DNA of 39,014 nt from Chloroflexota bacterium (GTDB taxonomy: Bacteria; Chloroflexota; Anaerolineae; UBA4142), in NCBI GenBank assembly GCA_016208315.1, contig JACQYF010000028.1, positions 1 to 39,014 on the forward strand, read 5' to 3'. Below, in pieces: positions 1 to 8,333 of this stretch; the stretch's first letter is position 1, and every line of letters starts with the position of its first letter. The translations under genes and the position numbers were made by a program. Under the pieces are notes generated by a model. That model was not told the DNA's origin. It did no database searches and saw nothing but the letters and a program-made list of their open reading frames with translations.

Positions 1-1
1 C

Positions 2-388
2 ACCGCGCAGCCCGAACCGGAGACGGTCGGCGAGCTGGCGCGCGGTTGCTTGGAGGGGCTGGCGCTCAAATACCGTTGGGTCATCACCGCGCTCGAATCT
101 CTGACCGGTGTTGCCGTTGAGACGATCCGCATCGTGGGCGGTGGATCACAAAACGCGCTGCTCTGTCAATTGGCCGCCGATGCCACGGGACGACCGGTGG
201 TCGCGGGACCGGTTGAAGCCACGGCGATTGGTAACTTGCTGATGCAAGCCATCGCGACCGGATACATCGCCTCGCTGGCCGAAGGACGCGCGGTGGTCGC
301 GTGTTCGTTTGCGGTCAAAGAGTACGAACAGCACCCCTCGGACGCGTGGGACGCCGCGCACGCGCGATTTTCGAAATGGCTCGCGTGA
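2..388 (+). CDS. rhaB: Rhamnulokinase, C-terminal part (cut by window edge)
   Basis: This is the C-terminal ~128 residues of an FGGY-family sugar kinase; the reading frame is open from base 2, so the 5' part lies outside the window. The segment with VGGGSQNALL, then GRPVVAGPVEATAIGN, is typical of rhamnulokinase: the glycine-rich ATP-binding loop followed by a conserved AxxGPxEATAxGN stretch. The enzyme phosphorylates L-rhamnulose in the cytoplasm to L-rhamnulose 1-phosphate. The gene overlaps the next one by 13 bases, and an aldolase of the type that would cleave its product lies downstream, so it is probably part of a rhamnose (or fucose) catabolic operon. Another FGGY kinase such as a fuculokinase is less likely from the wording of the motifs. 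An internal TTG at 50 is not the real start. Confidence 0.85.
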   Translation, partial: TAQPEPETVGELARGCLEGLALKYRWVITALESLTGVAVETIRIVGGGSQNALLCQLAADATGRPVVAGPVEATAIGNLLMQAIATGYIASLAEGRAVVACSFAVKEYEQHPSDAWDAAHARFSKWLA

Positions 389-672
389 CATTGTACGGAG
401 GACTGCGTCGTCTCGGCCGCGCGTCCGGGCAAGAAGCGCCGGGGGCAACGGTGCGCGTGGTCTTGAACACGCTCTGCGCGACGAATGTGGAACTGGCTCG
501 AGCGCTGCTCGACGGGAACGGCGATTTGCGCCCGCACGTGCGCGTCCTGGTCAATGGACGCGATATCGAACTGATGCGCCGGCTCGATACGCCCCTCGAC
601 GAATCCGATCAAGTGGCGATTTTCCCGCCGATTGCGGGCGGTGGGCAACAATACGGTAGAGGAATGAAATGA
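376..672 (+). CDS. MoaD/ThiS-family sulfur-carrier-like protein
   Basis: A 98-residue beta-grasp protein. The ATG at 376 is chosen because it gives a family-sized product starting MARVTLYGGLRR; longer reading in the same frame would run back into the kinase gene. The end VAIFPPIAGGG matches the MoaD/ThiS C-terminus, where a terminal Gly-Gly is thiocarboxylated for molybdopterin synthesis. Here about nine residues (QQYGRGMK and one extra Gly) follow the Gly-Gly, so the tail would need trimming or the protein does not act as a sulfur carrier. It overlaps the kinase upstream and shares an ATGA with the AOR gene downstream, so it is translationally coupled to the tungstopterin enzyme. MoaD-like genes beside AOR genes are a known arrangement; the specific role here is inference. 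Confidence 0.75.
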   Translation: MARVTLYGGLRRLGRASGQEAPGATVRVVLNTLCATNVELARALLDGNGDLRPHVRVLVNGRDIELMRRLDTPLDESDQVAIFPPIAGGGQQYGRGMK

Positions 673-2462
673 ACGGTTGGACAGGCAAGATACTAGAGAT
701 TGACTTGAGTGCTGCGACAATCAAAACGTATGCGTTGGACATAGATATGGCGCGTCGCTTTCTGGGGGGACGCGGTTTGGGTGCGCGACTGTTGTGGGAC
801 GCGGTGGGTCCTGATGTTGAACCGCTCTCGCCAGACAACGTGCTTATCTTCGCGACGGGCCCCTTGACGGCCACGGGCTATCAAACGAGCAATCGCTTTT
901 CGGTCAGCACCAAAAGCCCGCTGACCGGCACGATACTCGACGCGAACAGCGGCGGCTTTTGGGGCATGCAATTCAAGAAAGCCGGCTACGATGCGCTGAT
1001 CGTGCGCGGGCGCGCGGCGCGACCGGTCTACATCGAGATCACGCCGGCCGGCGTGACGATCAAGGACGCGCAACATTTGTGGGGCGCGCGCGTCGGCGCG
1101 GTGACCGCGGCGCTGGGCCAAAATGACAATCGGCGCAACGTGCTGTGCATTGGACCGGCGGGCGAAAATTTGGGCCGCATGGCGGCGATCATGAACGACG
1201 GCCGGCGCAGTCTCGCGCGCGGCGGTCCGGGCGCGGTCATGGGCAGTAAGAACTTGAAGGCGATCGTCGTCGAAGGGAAAGAGCGACCGGGCATTGAGAA
1301 TCAAGAGCGTTTCAAGTTCCTGCTCTACGAGAGCCGCAAGATGCTGCGCACGAGTCCGCTCACCAGCCAGGCGCTGCCCGAGTTTGGAACGGCAGTCGTG
1401 ATGAATTTGGTCAACAACATCGGCGCGCTGCCGACGCGGAATTTTCAGCAGAGCCAGTTCGAGGGCGCGGAGGCGATCTCGGGCGAGGCGTTGACGGAGA
1501 GATACCTCGTAAAGAATGCCTCGTGCTGGGCGTGTCCCATTGGCTGCACGCGCATCAGCCGCACGGACCACGTGGAGGGCGAAGGGCCCGAGTACGAAAC
1601 GACGTGGGCCTTTGGCGCGCAGTGCGGGATTGACGATCTGGAAGCGATCGTCGAGGCGAATCACCTGTGCAACGAGGTGGGGCTGGACACGATCTCGACC
1701 GGCTCGACCATCGGCTGCGCGATGGAGTTGACCGAGCGCGGCCTCCTCGATTCCGATTTGCGCTTTGGTCGCGCCGATTTGCTCTCGCCGATCATTGAAG
1801 CGATTGCCTATCGCCGCGAGCTGGGCGACGATTTGGCGGAAGGCAGTTTGCGCTTGGCGAGCAAGTACCGCGCGCCGGAACTTTCGATGAGCGTCAAAGG
1901 ATTGGAAATGCCCGCGTATGATCCGCGCGGGATGCAAGGGCAAGGACTGCTCTACGCGACCTCGAATCGCGGCGCGTGCCACATGCGCGGGAATATGCTG
2001 GGTTTGGAGGTGCTGGGACTGCCCAAGTTGATTGACCGTTTCCAGGTGCAAGGCAAGTCGTCCTACGTGATCCTGCACCAAAACACGGCCGCGGCGATTG
2101 ATTCGCTCGTCGTCTGCAAGTTCACGCACATGGCCGTCGCCGAGGAATATTTCGCGCGCGTCCTGAGTGCGGTGAGCGGCATTGAGTTCTCGACGGGCGA
2201 TCTGGTGCGCGTCGGAGAACGGGTTTGGAACCTCGAACGATTGTACAACCTGCGCGAGGGGTTCACCTGCGCGGACGATTCGCTTCCTGCGCGCTTGCTT
2301 CGCGAACCATTGGCGGATGGCCCCAGCAAGGGGTGGGTCAACCAGCTCGAGCCGATGCTGGCAGAATACTATCGCGCGCGGGGTTGGGACGCGCAGGGCG
2401 TGCCGGGGCGGGCGAAGTTGAAAGAGATTCAATTGGAGTTGGATAGTTTGACAGTTGAATAG
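669..2462 (+). CDS. Tungsten-dependent aldehyde:ferredoxin oxidoreductase
   Basis: A 597-residue member of the AOR family, which oxidises aldehydes to carboxylic acids with ferredoxin using a tungsten bis-pterin and one [4Fe-4S] cluster. The N-terminal domain has the family segments RFLGGRGLGARLLWD and SPLTGTILDANSGGFWG. The cluster ligands are visible as C286-x2-C289-x3-C293 plus a distant C483. Length is normal for the family (about 600). The start overlaps the MoaD-like stop by four bases, and an aldolase follows after 58 bases. In this setting the likely physiological substrate is lactaldehyde released by the aldolase; that is inference from context. The stop codon lies inside the left arm of a hairpin (2454-2500). 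Confidence 0.93.
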   Translation: MNGWTGKILEIDLSAATIKTYALDIDMARRFLGGRGLGARLLWDAVGPDVEPLSPDNVLIFATGPLTATGYQTSNRFSVSTKSPLTGTILDANSGGFWGMQFKKAGYDALIVRGRAARPVYIEITPAGVTIKDAQHLWGARVGAVTAALGQNDNRRNVLCIGPAGENLGRMAAIMNDGRRSLARGGPGAVMGSKNLKAIVVEGKERPGIENQERFKFLLYESRKMLRTSPLTSQALPEFGTAVVMNLVNNIGALPTRNFQQSQFEGAEAISGEALTERYLVKNASCWACPIGCTRISRTDHVEGEGPEYETTWAFGAQCGIDDLEAIVEANHLCNEVGLDTISTGSTIGCAMELTERGLLDSDLRFGRADLLSPIIEAIAYRRELGDDLAEGSLRLASKYRAPELSMSVKGLEMPAYDPRGMQGQGLLYATSNRGACHMRGNMLGLEVLGLPKLIDRFQVQGKSSYVILHQNTAAAIDSLVVCKFTHMAVAEEYFARVLSAVSGIEFSTGDLVRVGERVWNLERLYNLREGFTCADDSLPARLLREPLADGPSKGWVNQLEPMLAEYYRARGWDAQGVPGRAKLKEIQLELDSLTVE

Positions 2463-2500
2463 TTGGGTAGTTGAGCCAGCCTACTATCCAACTATTCAAC
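2454..2500 (+). repeat. 18-bp inverted repeat across the AOR stop codon, built of tandem words
   Basis: Arms at 2454-2471 and 2483-2500 pair over 18 positions with one G-T wobble and an 11-base loop. The right side holds tandem copies of the word AACTATTC. The AOR stop codon (2460-2462) is within the left arm. There is no run of T after the hairpin, so it is not a standard intrinsic terminator, although it could still slow transcription or protect the mRNA 3' end. It belongs to the tandem-word class seen elsewhere in the window. Confidence 0.8.
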
Positions 2501-2520
2501 TATTCAACTAGGAAACTAAA

Positions 2521-3129
2521 ATGGACGAACGCATCATTCAGCAATTTCAAGAGATCGGGCGCGATTTGTTCGAGCAAGATTTGGTGAGTTCGCACGGCGG
2601 CAATATCAGCGTGCGCCTGGGGGATCGCGTCGTCATCAAGCGGCGCGGGGCGATGCTCGGCCGGCTCAAGCCGCACGACCTGATCGAGACCGGCCTGACC
2701 AAGAACGACAGCGGGGTCGCGCTGGCGTCCACCGAGTTACTCGTCCATCGCACGATCTATCTGAACACGCCCGCGCTCGCCGTCATCCACGCGCACCCGC
2801 GCACCGCCATCGCCTATTCGCTTTCGCGCGACGAGATCGTGCCGATTGACAACGAAGCGTCGTACTTACTGAAAAAGATCCCGGTTGTCTCCGAAGAAGT
2901 CCCGTCGGGGACAAAAGAGATGGCCGATACGCTGGCGAACGCGCTGGCAGCGTACAAGATCGTTGTACTGCGCGGGCACGGGAGTTTTGCCATCGGCCAG
3001 ACGTTGGACGAGGCGTTTCACTGGACGTCTACGTTGGAAGAAGCGTGCGAGATCGCGCTGAAAGCCAAGCTGATTGACGAGCCGTTTATTGAGTATCGCA
3101 AAATGAGCGACGGATATACTCAATGGTAA
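2521..3129 (+). CDS. Class II (zinc) aldolase, fuculose/rhamnulose-1-phosphate aldolase-like
   Basis: A 202-residue class II aldolase/adducin-family protein. It cleaves a ketose 1-phosphate into dihydroxyacetone phosphate and L-lactaldehyde. Residues matching the E. coli FucA active site are visible: catalytic E72 in ASTELLVH, zinc ligands H90 and H92 in HAHPRT and H153 in RGHGSF, and the N-terminal SHGGNIS phosphate-binding loop. The size is that of FucA and of short archaeal and bacterial homologues rather than the longer RhaD. It lies 58 bases after the AOR and two genes after the rhamnulokinase, which suggests rhamnulose 1-phosphate as substrate; fuculose 1-phosphate remains possible. It faces the HD-GYP gene convergently across a 73-base gap in which I see no clear terminator. 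Confidence 0.88.
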   Translation: MDERIIQQFQEIGRDLFEQDLVSSHGGNISVRLGDRVVIKRRGAMLGRLKPHDLIETGLTKNDSGVALASTELLVHRTIYLNTPALAVIHAHPRTAIAYSLSRDEIVPIDNEASYLLKKIPVVSEEVPSGTKEMADTLANALAAYKIVVLRGHGSFAIGQTLDEAFHWTSTLEEACEIALKAKLIDEPFIEYRKMSDGYTQW

Positions 3130-3202
3130 ATCAAGAGACAATTCCATGCGGGTCACGCGGTGGCAACTAGGCTTGGAAACTTGTAAACCGGTACTGCCAT
3201 GT

Positions 3203-6200
3203 CTACCGCGGCATGACTGCAAATGTCTTCAAAAAAGCTACGACGACCTGCGGATCGAAATGGGTACCGGAGAGTGATCGGATGTGCTCGCGGACTTGAA
3301 CCTCCGGCCACGCCGAACGGTACGGGCGGTCAGAGCGGAGTGCATCCCACACATCTACGACAGCGAAGATGCGCGCGGCGAGTGGGATTTGCTCGCCTTT
3401 CAGTTCGCGCGGGTAGCCCGTCCCATCCCATTTTTCGTGATGGCCGTAGGGGATGTCAATCGCCGAACGCAAGTAGCGGATGGGCGCGAGCATTTGATAC
3501 GCAAAGACGGGGTGTTGCTTCATCACCACCCATTCCTCGTCGGTCAGCGGACCTGGCTTGAGCAAGATATTATCGGGAATACCCATCTTGCCGATGTCGT
3601 GCAAGAGCGCACCCCACCGCACCTGGATCAATTCGTCCTCACTCAGCCCGAGGGCGCGCGCGAGTCTTACCGTCGTGTCCGTCACCCGCTGCGTGTGCCC
3701 TTCCGTCTCTTTGTCGCGTAAATCCAGCGCGCGGGACCACCCTTCAATCGTGGCATCGTAGGCCAAGGCCAGTTCGGCGTTCGAGCGTTGCATATTACTA
3801 AACAGCATCGCATTGTCAATCGCGATGGCGCACTGGCCCGCGAGCGTGTTCAGGAAATCAAGCCATTCACCATCGGGTTCGAGCGGGGCCCGGTGAAAGA
3901 CTTGGAGCACCCCTTCCACCTCGCCTTGCGCGATCAGGGGTACTCCGTAGTAGCACACGAAATCTTCCTTGCTCGACCCTCTGGCCGAACCCCAGTTTCC
4001 CGGCTCCTCGTTCAGATTGGGAATATGAATGATGCGGCGTTCTAAGGCCGCACGACCGGCGTAGCCCTCGCCCAGGCGCAGTTGCAGGTTCTCCTCGCTT
4101 GGGGAGTGAAAACCACACCCCGCGACATGGGTGAGCCGCTGCGAATTCGCATGGTACACCAGCACATTCGCCGCATCCACACCCAACTGCGCCAGGACGT
4201 GCGTGAGCAGCGTTTCCAGATTAGCGCGCAGATCGAAACTGGACGTGATCGCCCGGTCAATTTCACTCAGCGCCGCCAGATGCCGCAGGCGCCGCTCGGT
4301 CTGTTCGTGCAGTTGGGTGCGTTGAATCGCATTGCCCGCGATCTCGCTCAGGATGGTCAAGAGATGCACCTCACCCGCTGTCAATTCGCGGGGCAACGCG
4401 ACATTGACATCCAAAGTTCCAATCACCGTATCGCCCGCGCGAAGGGGGACGGCGGCCCCGCCGATCCCTGGCGGGATGCGCCGCCGCACCACGTCCGGCA
4501 ATCGCGGATCAAGACCGTATTCCTTGGACCGGTAGGGCTGGCTGGTCGCAAAGGCGTAACCGGAAATTCCTTCCCCGGGCTTCTCCGGCGGCGGGCAAGG
4601 CGCACTGGCTTCAGTGTTCCAACCGCGGGACACGGCCAACCGCAAGTGATCCTTAACAGGGTCAAACAACCAGATACTGCCGGCGGTCGCATGCACCACG
4701 GTGAGCGTGGCTTCCAGGACCACCGGGAGCATTTGCTCCAGCGTCTGCGCGGCGCGCATCGCCGTGGATAACTGATGGACCGCTTCGAGTTCCGCGAGGC
4801 GGCGTTTGATTTCCGCTTCGGCCTGCTTGCGCTCGGTAATGTCGCGCGAAATGCCACTGAGCCGAATGCCCTTGGTCGTGCGAATGGGGAACAAGCTCTG
4901 TTCCGCCACCCGGAGCGTGCCGTCGCGCCGCACAAATTCGGCTTCGACGACCCTGTTCACCATGGGCGATGTCCCTGTGCGCAGGGCTTGAGCAAACGTC
5001 GCCTTGAGCCGCGCGTACATGGCCGGGTTCTTGCGCGCGGGCGACACGAGTTGGTACTGTACATCCCACACCGGCTGGCCCACGACCGCTTCCCATCCCA
5101 GTCCCGTGATCTGCTCGGCGCCGCGATTCCATTCGACGATCGTTCCTTCTTCGTCCGTCATGAGAATCCAGTCGGACGTATGCTCGACAAAACTGCGGAA
5201 GCGGGCTTCACTTTCACGGAGCCGTTCCTCGGCGAGTTTGCGCTCGGTGATATCGCGTTGGATCGCCAGGAACCCGATGATCTCGCCGTGCTCGTCGAGA
5301 ATCGGATTGCTGGTGCTCTCGATGTTCAAGAGGCGACCATCTTTGGTCTTGTTGATCAGTTCGCCCGCGACGATCTGTTTCGCGAGGATCGTCTGCCAGA
5401 AAGCCGCGTATGCCTCGGGCGGCAGTACACCCGATTTGAGTAGGCGCGGCGTTTGGCCCAAGGTCTCTGGCTTGGCATAGCCGTAGATTTTCTCGAAGGC
5501 GGGGTTCACGTAGACGATCGAGCCATCGGGTTCCGTGAGGAAGATCGCCTCGCCGGACCGCTCGATGCCCAAACCAAATTTCAGGCGATCCAATTCGGTT
5601 CGCTTGCGCTGCGTCACGTCGCGCGAAATTCCCATAACGATTTCCGGTTCCCCGGCGCCATCCCGCAGCGGGACGAGCTTGGTATCCAGCCAGACGTCTC
5701 GGCCGTTGATCGTGACCTTGGCTTCCGATTGGATGGGCTGCTTCGTTTCGAGCACCTCGCGAATGTGCTGGACAAACCCCGAGGCGGCCGCGGGTGGGAA
5801 GAGTTCGTTCAGCGTCTTGCCGACGACCTCTTCGGGCGGACAACCCACCAACTGCGCGGCGGAACCATTGCCGTAAAGCACGCAGCCGTACCCATTCACA
5901 ATGAAAATCGCATCCGGCGCGTGCTCGGCCAGCGTGCGATACCGCGATTCGCTCTCGCAGAGCGCATCCTCGGCGCGCTGTCGCTCGATCAGTTCCAATT
6001 GCAGCCGCTCGTTCGCGAGTCGCAGTTCGGCGGTGCGCTGGGCCAAACCGTCCAGCGTTTGCCGCAGTTGTTGCGTCATCGTGTTAAAGGTCATCGCCAG
6101 TGTGCCGATCTCGTCCCGGGCTTGCACCGGCGCCTGCGTCGTCAAGTCGCCGGCCCCCACCTTCTCAGCCACCGCGGTCAACCGAAGGATCGGAGCGGTC

Positions 6201-7312
6201 AGCACGCGGGTCCCGCGGTGGACGATCAAGACCACCAGAAGCGTTGTGAGCGCGGCGATGAGGAAGGCATTGCGCGTTTGTTGGGCCACGGGCGCCAAAA
6301 ACACATCCTCATGTTGAGCAAACGCGACCAGCCATGGCTCTGTGGCCAGATGCGCCACGGCCATGGCTTCGGAGGTGCCCCCCGACGTATGCACTTCGCC
6401 CCGGAAAAAGGGTTGGGCGGCAGCATTCGTAAGCCCCTGCTCAAACGCCGGCAGGTGAGTGGCAAGTTGATCCACGGGTCGCCGCGGCAAGCGGTGAGTG
6501 GCTTGCAGTTTGCTGATTTGATCCGGGTCGAGCGGCACGACCGTTTGAAAACTCAAATCCGGCTGGGAACCATCCGCCAGCCGCAGGTGGTTCTCGTCGA
6601 GCAAGACGGCAAACGATTCTCGACCGGCGAGACCACTCATACTCACGATCCGTTGCTGGAGGACGGCGGCGTTGTAGCCGACGCGCAACACACCCACGAT
6701 TTTTCCATGCGCGTCGCGGATCGGTGCGCTGAAATGCAGCGCGGGCGGATCGCCGCGCTCCGAAAACTCGACGGGTGAGACGTAGGGTAAACCGGTCGCC
6801 AGAGGTCTTTGAAAATATTCGTGTTGGGATTCGTCGGCGCCGACTTTAGAATTGTTGGTGTCGAGTACGTCAATTCCGTCGGCATCCAAAAGCGCATACG
6901 ACAAGATATACAGTTGATCCCGCCGGCTGAGCGCGCGCAGCGTCGTCGCGATTTCTGCGCTCTCAGCGCCCAATTCGGCGGCAGTCGCTCGCTGTTCCGG
7001 AGACAGGTCCAGGAATTTGCCAAAGATCGGCAGTTGGGCTTCGGTGCGCACGGCGTCGAGATTGGCCTGGATAAAGCCATCCAAACTGGCGGCGGTCTGA
7101 GCCGCGGCCCCGGCCAGCGACTCATTGGCTGCGTTGACCAACGCCGCGTGCGTCGCCACGTTGGCAATCGCGCCGATGATGCCCAGGGGAATGAGCGTCA
7201 CGATCAGCGCCGCAACCGTGAGTTGCGTGCGTAGGGAATGTTTCCGAAGCTTTCCCAGGATCAAACGTCCTGGGTCAACAGGCGGGAGTTTGGGTATCCG
7301 GTGAGAAACCAT
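3203..7312 (-). CDS. Membrane sensor c-di-GMP phosphodiesterase: dCache-HAMP-PAS3-GAF2-HD-GYP
   Basis: A 1369-residue multidomain protein from the ATG at 7312; a TTG at 7372 in the same frame would overlap the upstream gene. Order by residue: transmembrane helix ~28-55, extracytoplasmic dCache-like domain ~60-335, second helix ~348-366, HAMP ~367-420, coiled coil, PAS ~450-570, PAS ~580-700, PAS ~702-828, GAF ~845-1000, GAF ~1017-1172, HD-GYP ~1180-1369. The HD-GYP domain keeps LLHDIGKMG (HD pair near 1238), HHE and the DGTGYP signature, so hydrolysis of c-di-GMP is expected. It is the last gene of a minus-strand group with an orphan solute-binding lipoprotein (37-base gap) and a GGDEF cyclase. 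The ligand of the extracytoplasmic domain is unknown; the lipoprotein may deliver it (inference). Confidence 0.92.
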   Translation of the reverse strand: MVSHRIPKLPPVDPGRLILGKLRKHSLRTQLTVAALIVTLIPLGIIGAIANVATHAALVNAANESLAGAAAQTAASLDGFIQANLDAVRTEAQLPIFGKFLDLSPEQRATAAELGAESAEIATTLRALSRRDQLYILSYALLDADGIDVLDTNNSKVGADESQHEYFQRPLATGLPYVSPVEFSERGDPPALHFSAPIRDAHGKIVGVLRVGYNAAVLQQRIVSMSGLAGRESFAVLLDENHLRLADGSQPDLSFQTVVPLDPDQISKLQATHRLPRRPVDQLATHLPAFEQGLTNAAAQPFFRGEVHTSGGTSEAMAVAHLATEPWLVAFAQHEDVFLAPVAQQTRNAFLIAALTTLLVVLIVHRGTRVLTAPILRLTAVAEKVGAGDLTTQAPVQARDEIGTLAMTFNTMTQQLRQTLDGLAQRTAELRLANERLQLELIERQRAEDALCESESRYRTLAEHAPDAIFIVNGYGCVLYGNGSAAQLVGCPPEEVVGKTLNELFPPAAASGFVQHIREVLETKQPIQSEAKVTINGRDVWLDTKLVPLRDGAGEPEIVMGISRDVTQRKRTELDRLKFGLGIERSGEAIFLTEPDGSIVYVNPAFEKIYGYAKPETLGQTPRLLKSGVLPPEAYAAFWQTILAKQIVAGELINKTKDGRLLNIESTSNPILDEHGEIIGFLAIQRDITERKLAEERLRESEARFRSFVEHTSDWILMTDEEGTIVEWNRGAEQITGLGWEAVVGQPVWDVQYQLVSPARKNPAMYARLKATFAQALRTGTSPMVNRVVEAEFVRRDGTLRVAEQSLFPIRTTKGIRLSGISRDITERKQAEAEIKRRLAELEAVHQLSTAMRAAQTLEQMLPVVLEATLTVVHATAGSIWLFDPVKDHLRLAVSRGWNTEASAPCPPPEKPGEGISGYAFATSQPYRSKEYGLDPRLPDVVRRRIPPGIGGAAVPLRAGDTVIGTLDVNVALPRELTAGEVHLLTILSEIAGNAIQRTQLHEQTERRLRHLAALSEIDRAITSSFDLRANLETLLTHVLAQLGVDAANVLVYHANSQRLTHVAGCGFHSPSEENLQLRLGEGYAGRAALERRIIHIPNLNEEPGNWGSARGSSKEDFVCYYGVPLIAQGEVEGVLQVFHRAPLEPDGEWLDFLNTLAGQCAIAIDNAMLFSNMQRSNAELALAYDATIEGWSRALDLRDKETEGHTQRVTDTTVRLARALGLSEDELIQVRWGALLHDIGKMGIPDNILLKPGPLTDEEWVVMKQHPVFAYQMLAPIRYLRSAIDIPYGHHEKWDGTGYPRELKGEQIPLAARIFAVVDVWDALRSDRPYRSAWPEVQVREHIRSLSGTHFDPQVVVAFLKTFAVMPR

Positions 7313-7349
7313 GAATGAGGCGATCCTATGTCTGGTAGGGATGCCGTGG

Positions 7350-8333
7350 CTACTTGAGAAACGACGGGTCAATCAGCTTTTCAAGATCGGGCGCACGACT
7401 GAGACTCCCGGTAACGGTCAGGAATCTCACGTACTCGTCGCCCGTATAGTACAGCGAACGGTAATCGGCGCCGCGCGTCATTGCCGCCCGGCTCTCCGCC
7501 AACGTGAACACCCGGTCGCCGCCGTCCATCCAAATATCTTCCGGTTTGAGACCGGTGACCTGCGCGACGACGGCCGGGACTTGGTCGCTGTGGGCGTTCA
7601 TCCAGTCCACCGCCTCGAACCAAGCGGCGACGAACGCGCGAATATCATCGGGGCGCTCGCGCACTACTTGGGCGCTGAACGCAAACACGTTCGGAATCAA
7701 GCCAGGCGTCTCAGCGCTGGTAAAGACGACGTGGCCGCCTTTGGCGACAGCCTGTGAGGTAAACGGCTCGAAGGAATGGCCCACGTCAATCTTGGTCGGA
7801 AACGCGGCGGGGACCGCTTCGGGGTTGATATTAACGAAGGTCACGTCGTCGGGTGCCAGACCGTTGGCGGCCAACATCTTGCGCACAAACAACTCGCCGT
7901 AGGTGCCAAAATGCACGCCGATGCGTTTGCCTTTCATGTCCGCCACCGTCCGAATGGCGTTGATCGCGAACACTTGGTCGCCGCCTTCCGAGCTATCCGT
8001 GACCATGATGGCTTTCGAGTCCCGCTTGTCGAGCAGGAGCAGCAGGTCGCCGAGCACCATTTCGCTTCCATCCACCTTGCCCGAGGCATAGTCGGTGTAA
8101 GCCGTTGTGTAGGCATCGTACACGACGAGCTTGACCGCGACGCCATGTTTGGCGAACAAGCCCTGCTGTTGGGCGATTGCCAAGGGATAATAGCCCGGCC
8201 ACACGGTCCAAGATACGGTGAGCGGCGGACGCGTCGCTCTGGGTTGCGTGAGTCCACTGCAAGCCGCCAGCCCCAACGAAATGGCGAGCGCGATCAGCAG
8301 GACGAGCCGATAGGTTCTCATCTGATTCTTCAT
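7350..8333 (-). CDS. Solute-binding lipoprotein, NMT1/SsuA/ThiY-like, without ABC partners
   Basis: A 327-residue periplasmic binding protein of the NMT1/SsuA type. It has a lipoprotein signal peptide (hydrophobic residues 9-22 and lipobox LAAC with C25). Residues after ~38 read SWTVWPGYYPLAIAQQQGLF, typical of the nitrate/sulfonate/taurine/thiamine-precursor binding group, followed by a two-lobe fold. The start overlaps the stop of the upstream GGDEF gene as ATGA; AAAGGA lies just upstream and would also suit the ATG at 8321. No ABC permease or ATPase gene is next to it. It sits between a cyclase and a phosphodiesterase that both have sensor domains outside the membrane. A role as ligand-sensing subunit of the c-di-GMP circuit is therefore plausible, but the ligand cannot be read from the sequence. 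Confidence 0.85.
   Translation of the reverse strand: MKNQMRTYRLVLLIALAISLGLAACSGLTQPRATRPPLTVSWTVWPGYYPLAIAQQQGLFAKHGVAVKLVVYDAYTTAYTDYASGKVDGSEMVLGDLLLLLDKRDSKAIMVTDSSEGGDQVFAINAIRTVADMKGKRIGVHFGTYGELFVRKMLAANGLAPDDVTFVNINPEAVPAAFPTKIDVGHSFEPFTSQAVAKGGHVVFTSAETPGLIPNVFAFSAQVVRERPDDIRAFVAAWFEAVDWMNAHSDQVPAVVAQVTGLKPEDIWMDGGDRVFTLAESRAAMTRGADYRSLYYTGDEYVRFLTVTGSLSRAPDLEKLIDPSFLK

Noticed and set aside
309..659. Alternative plus-strand frame of 116 codons over the MoaD-like gene
   Set aside because: Its translation is Arg-rich without pattern, while the 376-672 frame shows MoaD features and tight overlaps with both neighbours.
693..2432. Long open frame of 579 codons antisense to the AOR gene
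   Set aside because: It is a high-GC shadow: Arg/His/Ala-rich translation, no motifs, and the sense frame has all AOR ligands.
3130..3202. Possible bidirectional terminator between the aldolase and the HD-GYP gene
   Set aside because: Only short, imperfect complementary stretches are present and no T-run on either strand.
5453..6778. 441-codon plus-strand frame within the HD-GYP gene
   Set aside because: It is antisense to recognisable PAS, HAMP and Cache domains, and its own translation has no recognisable fold.
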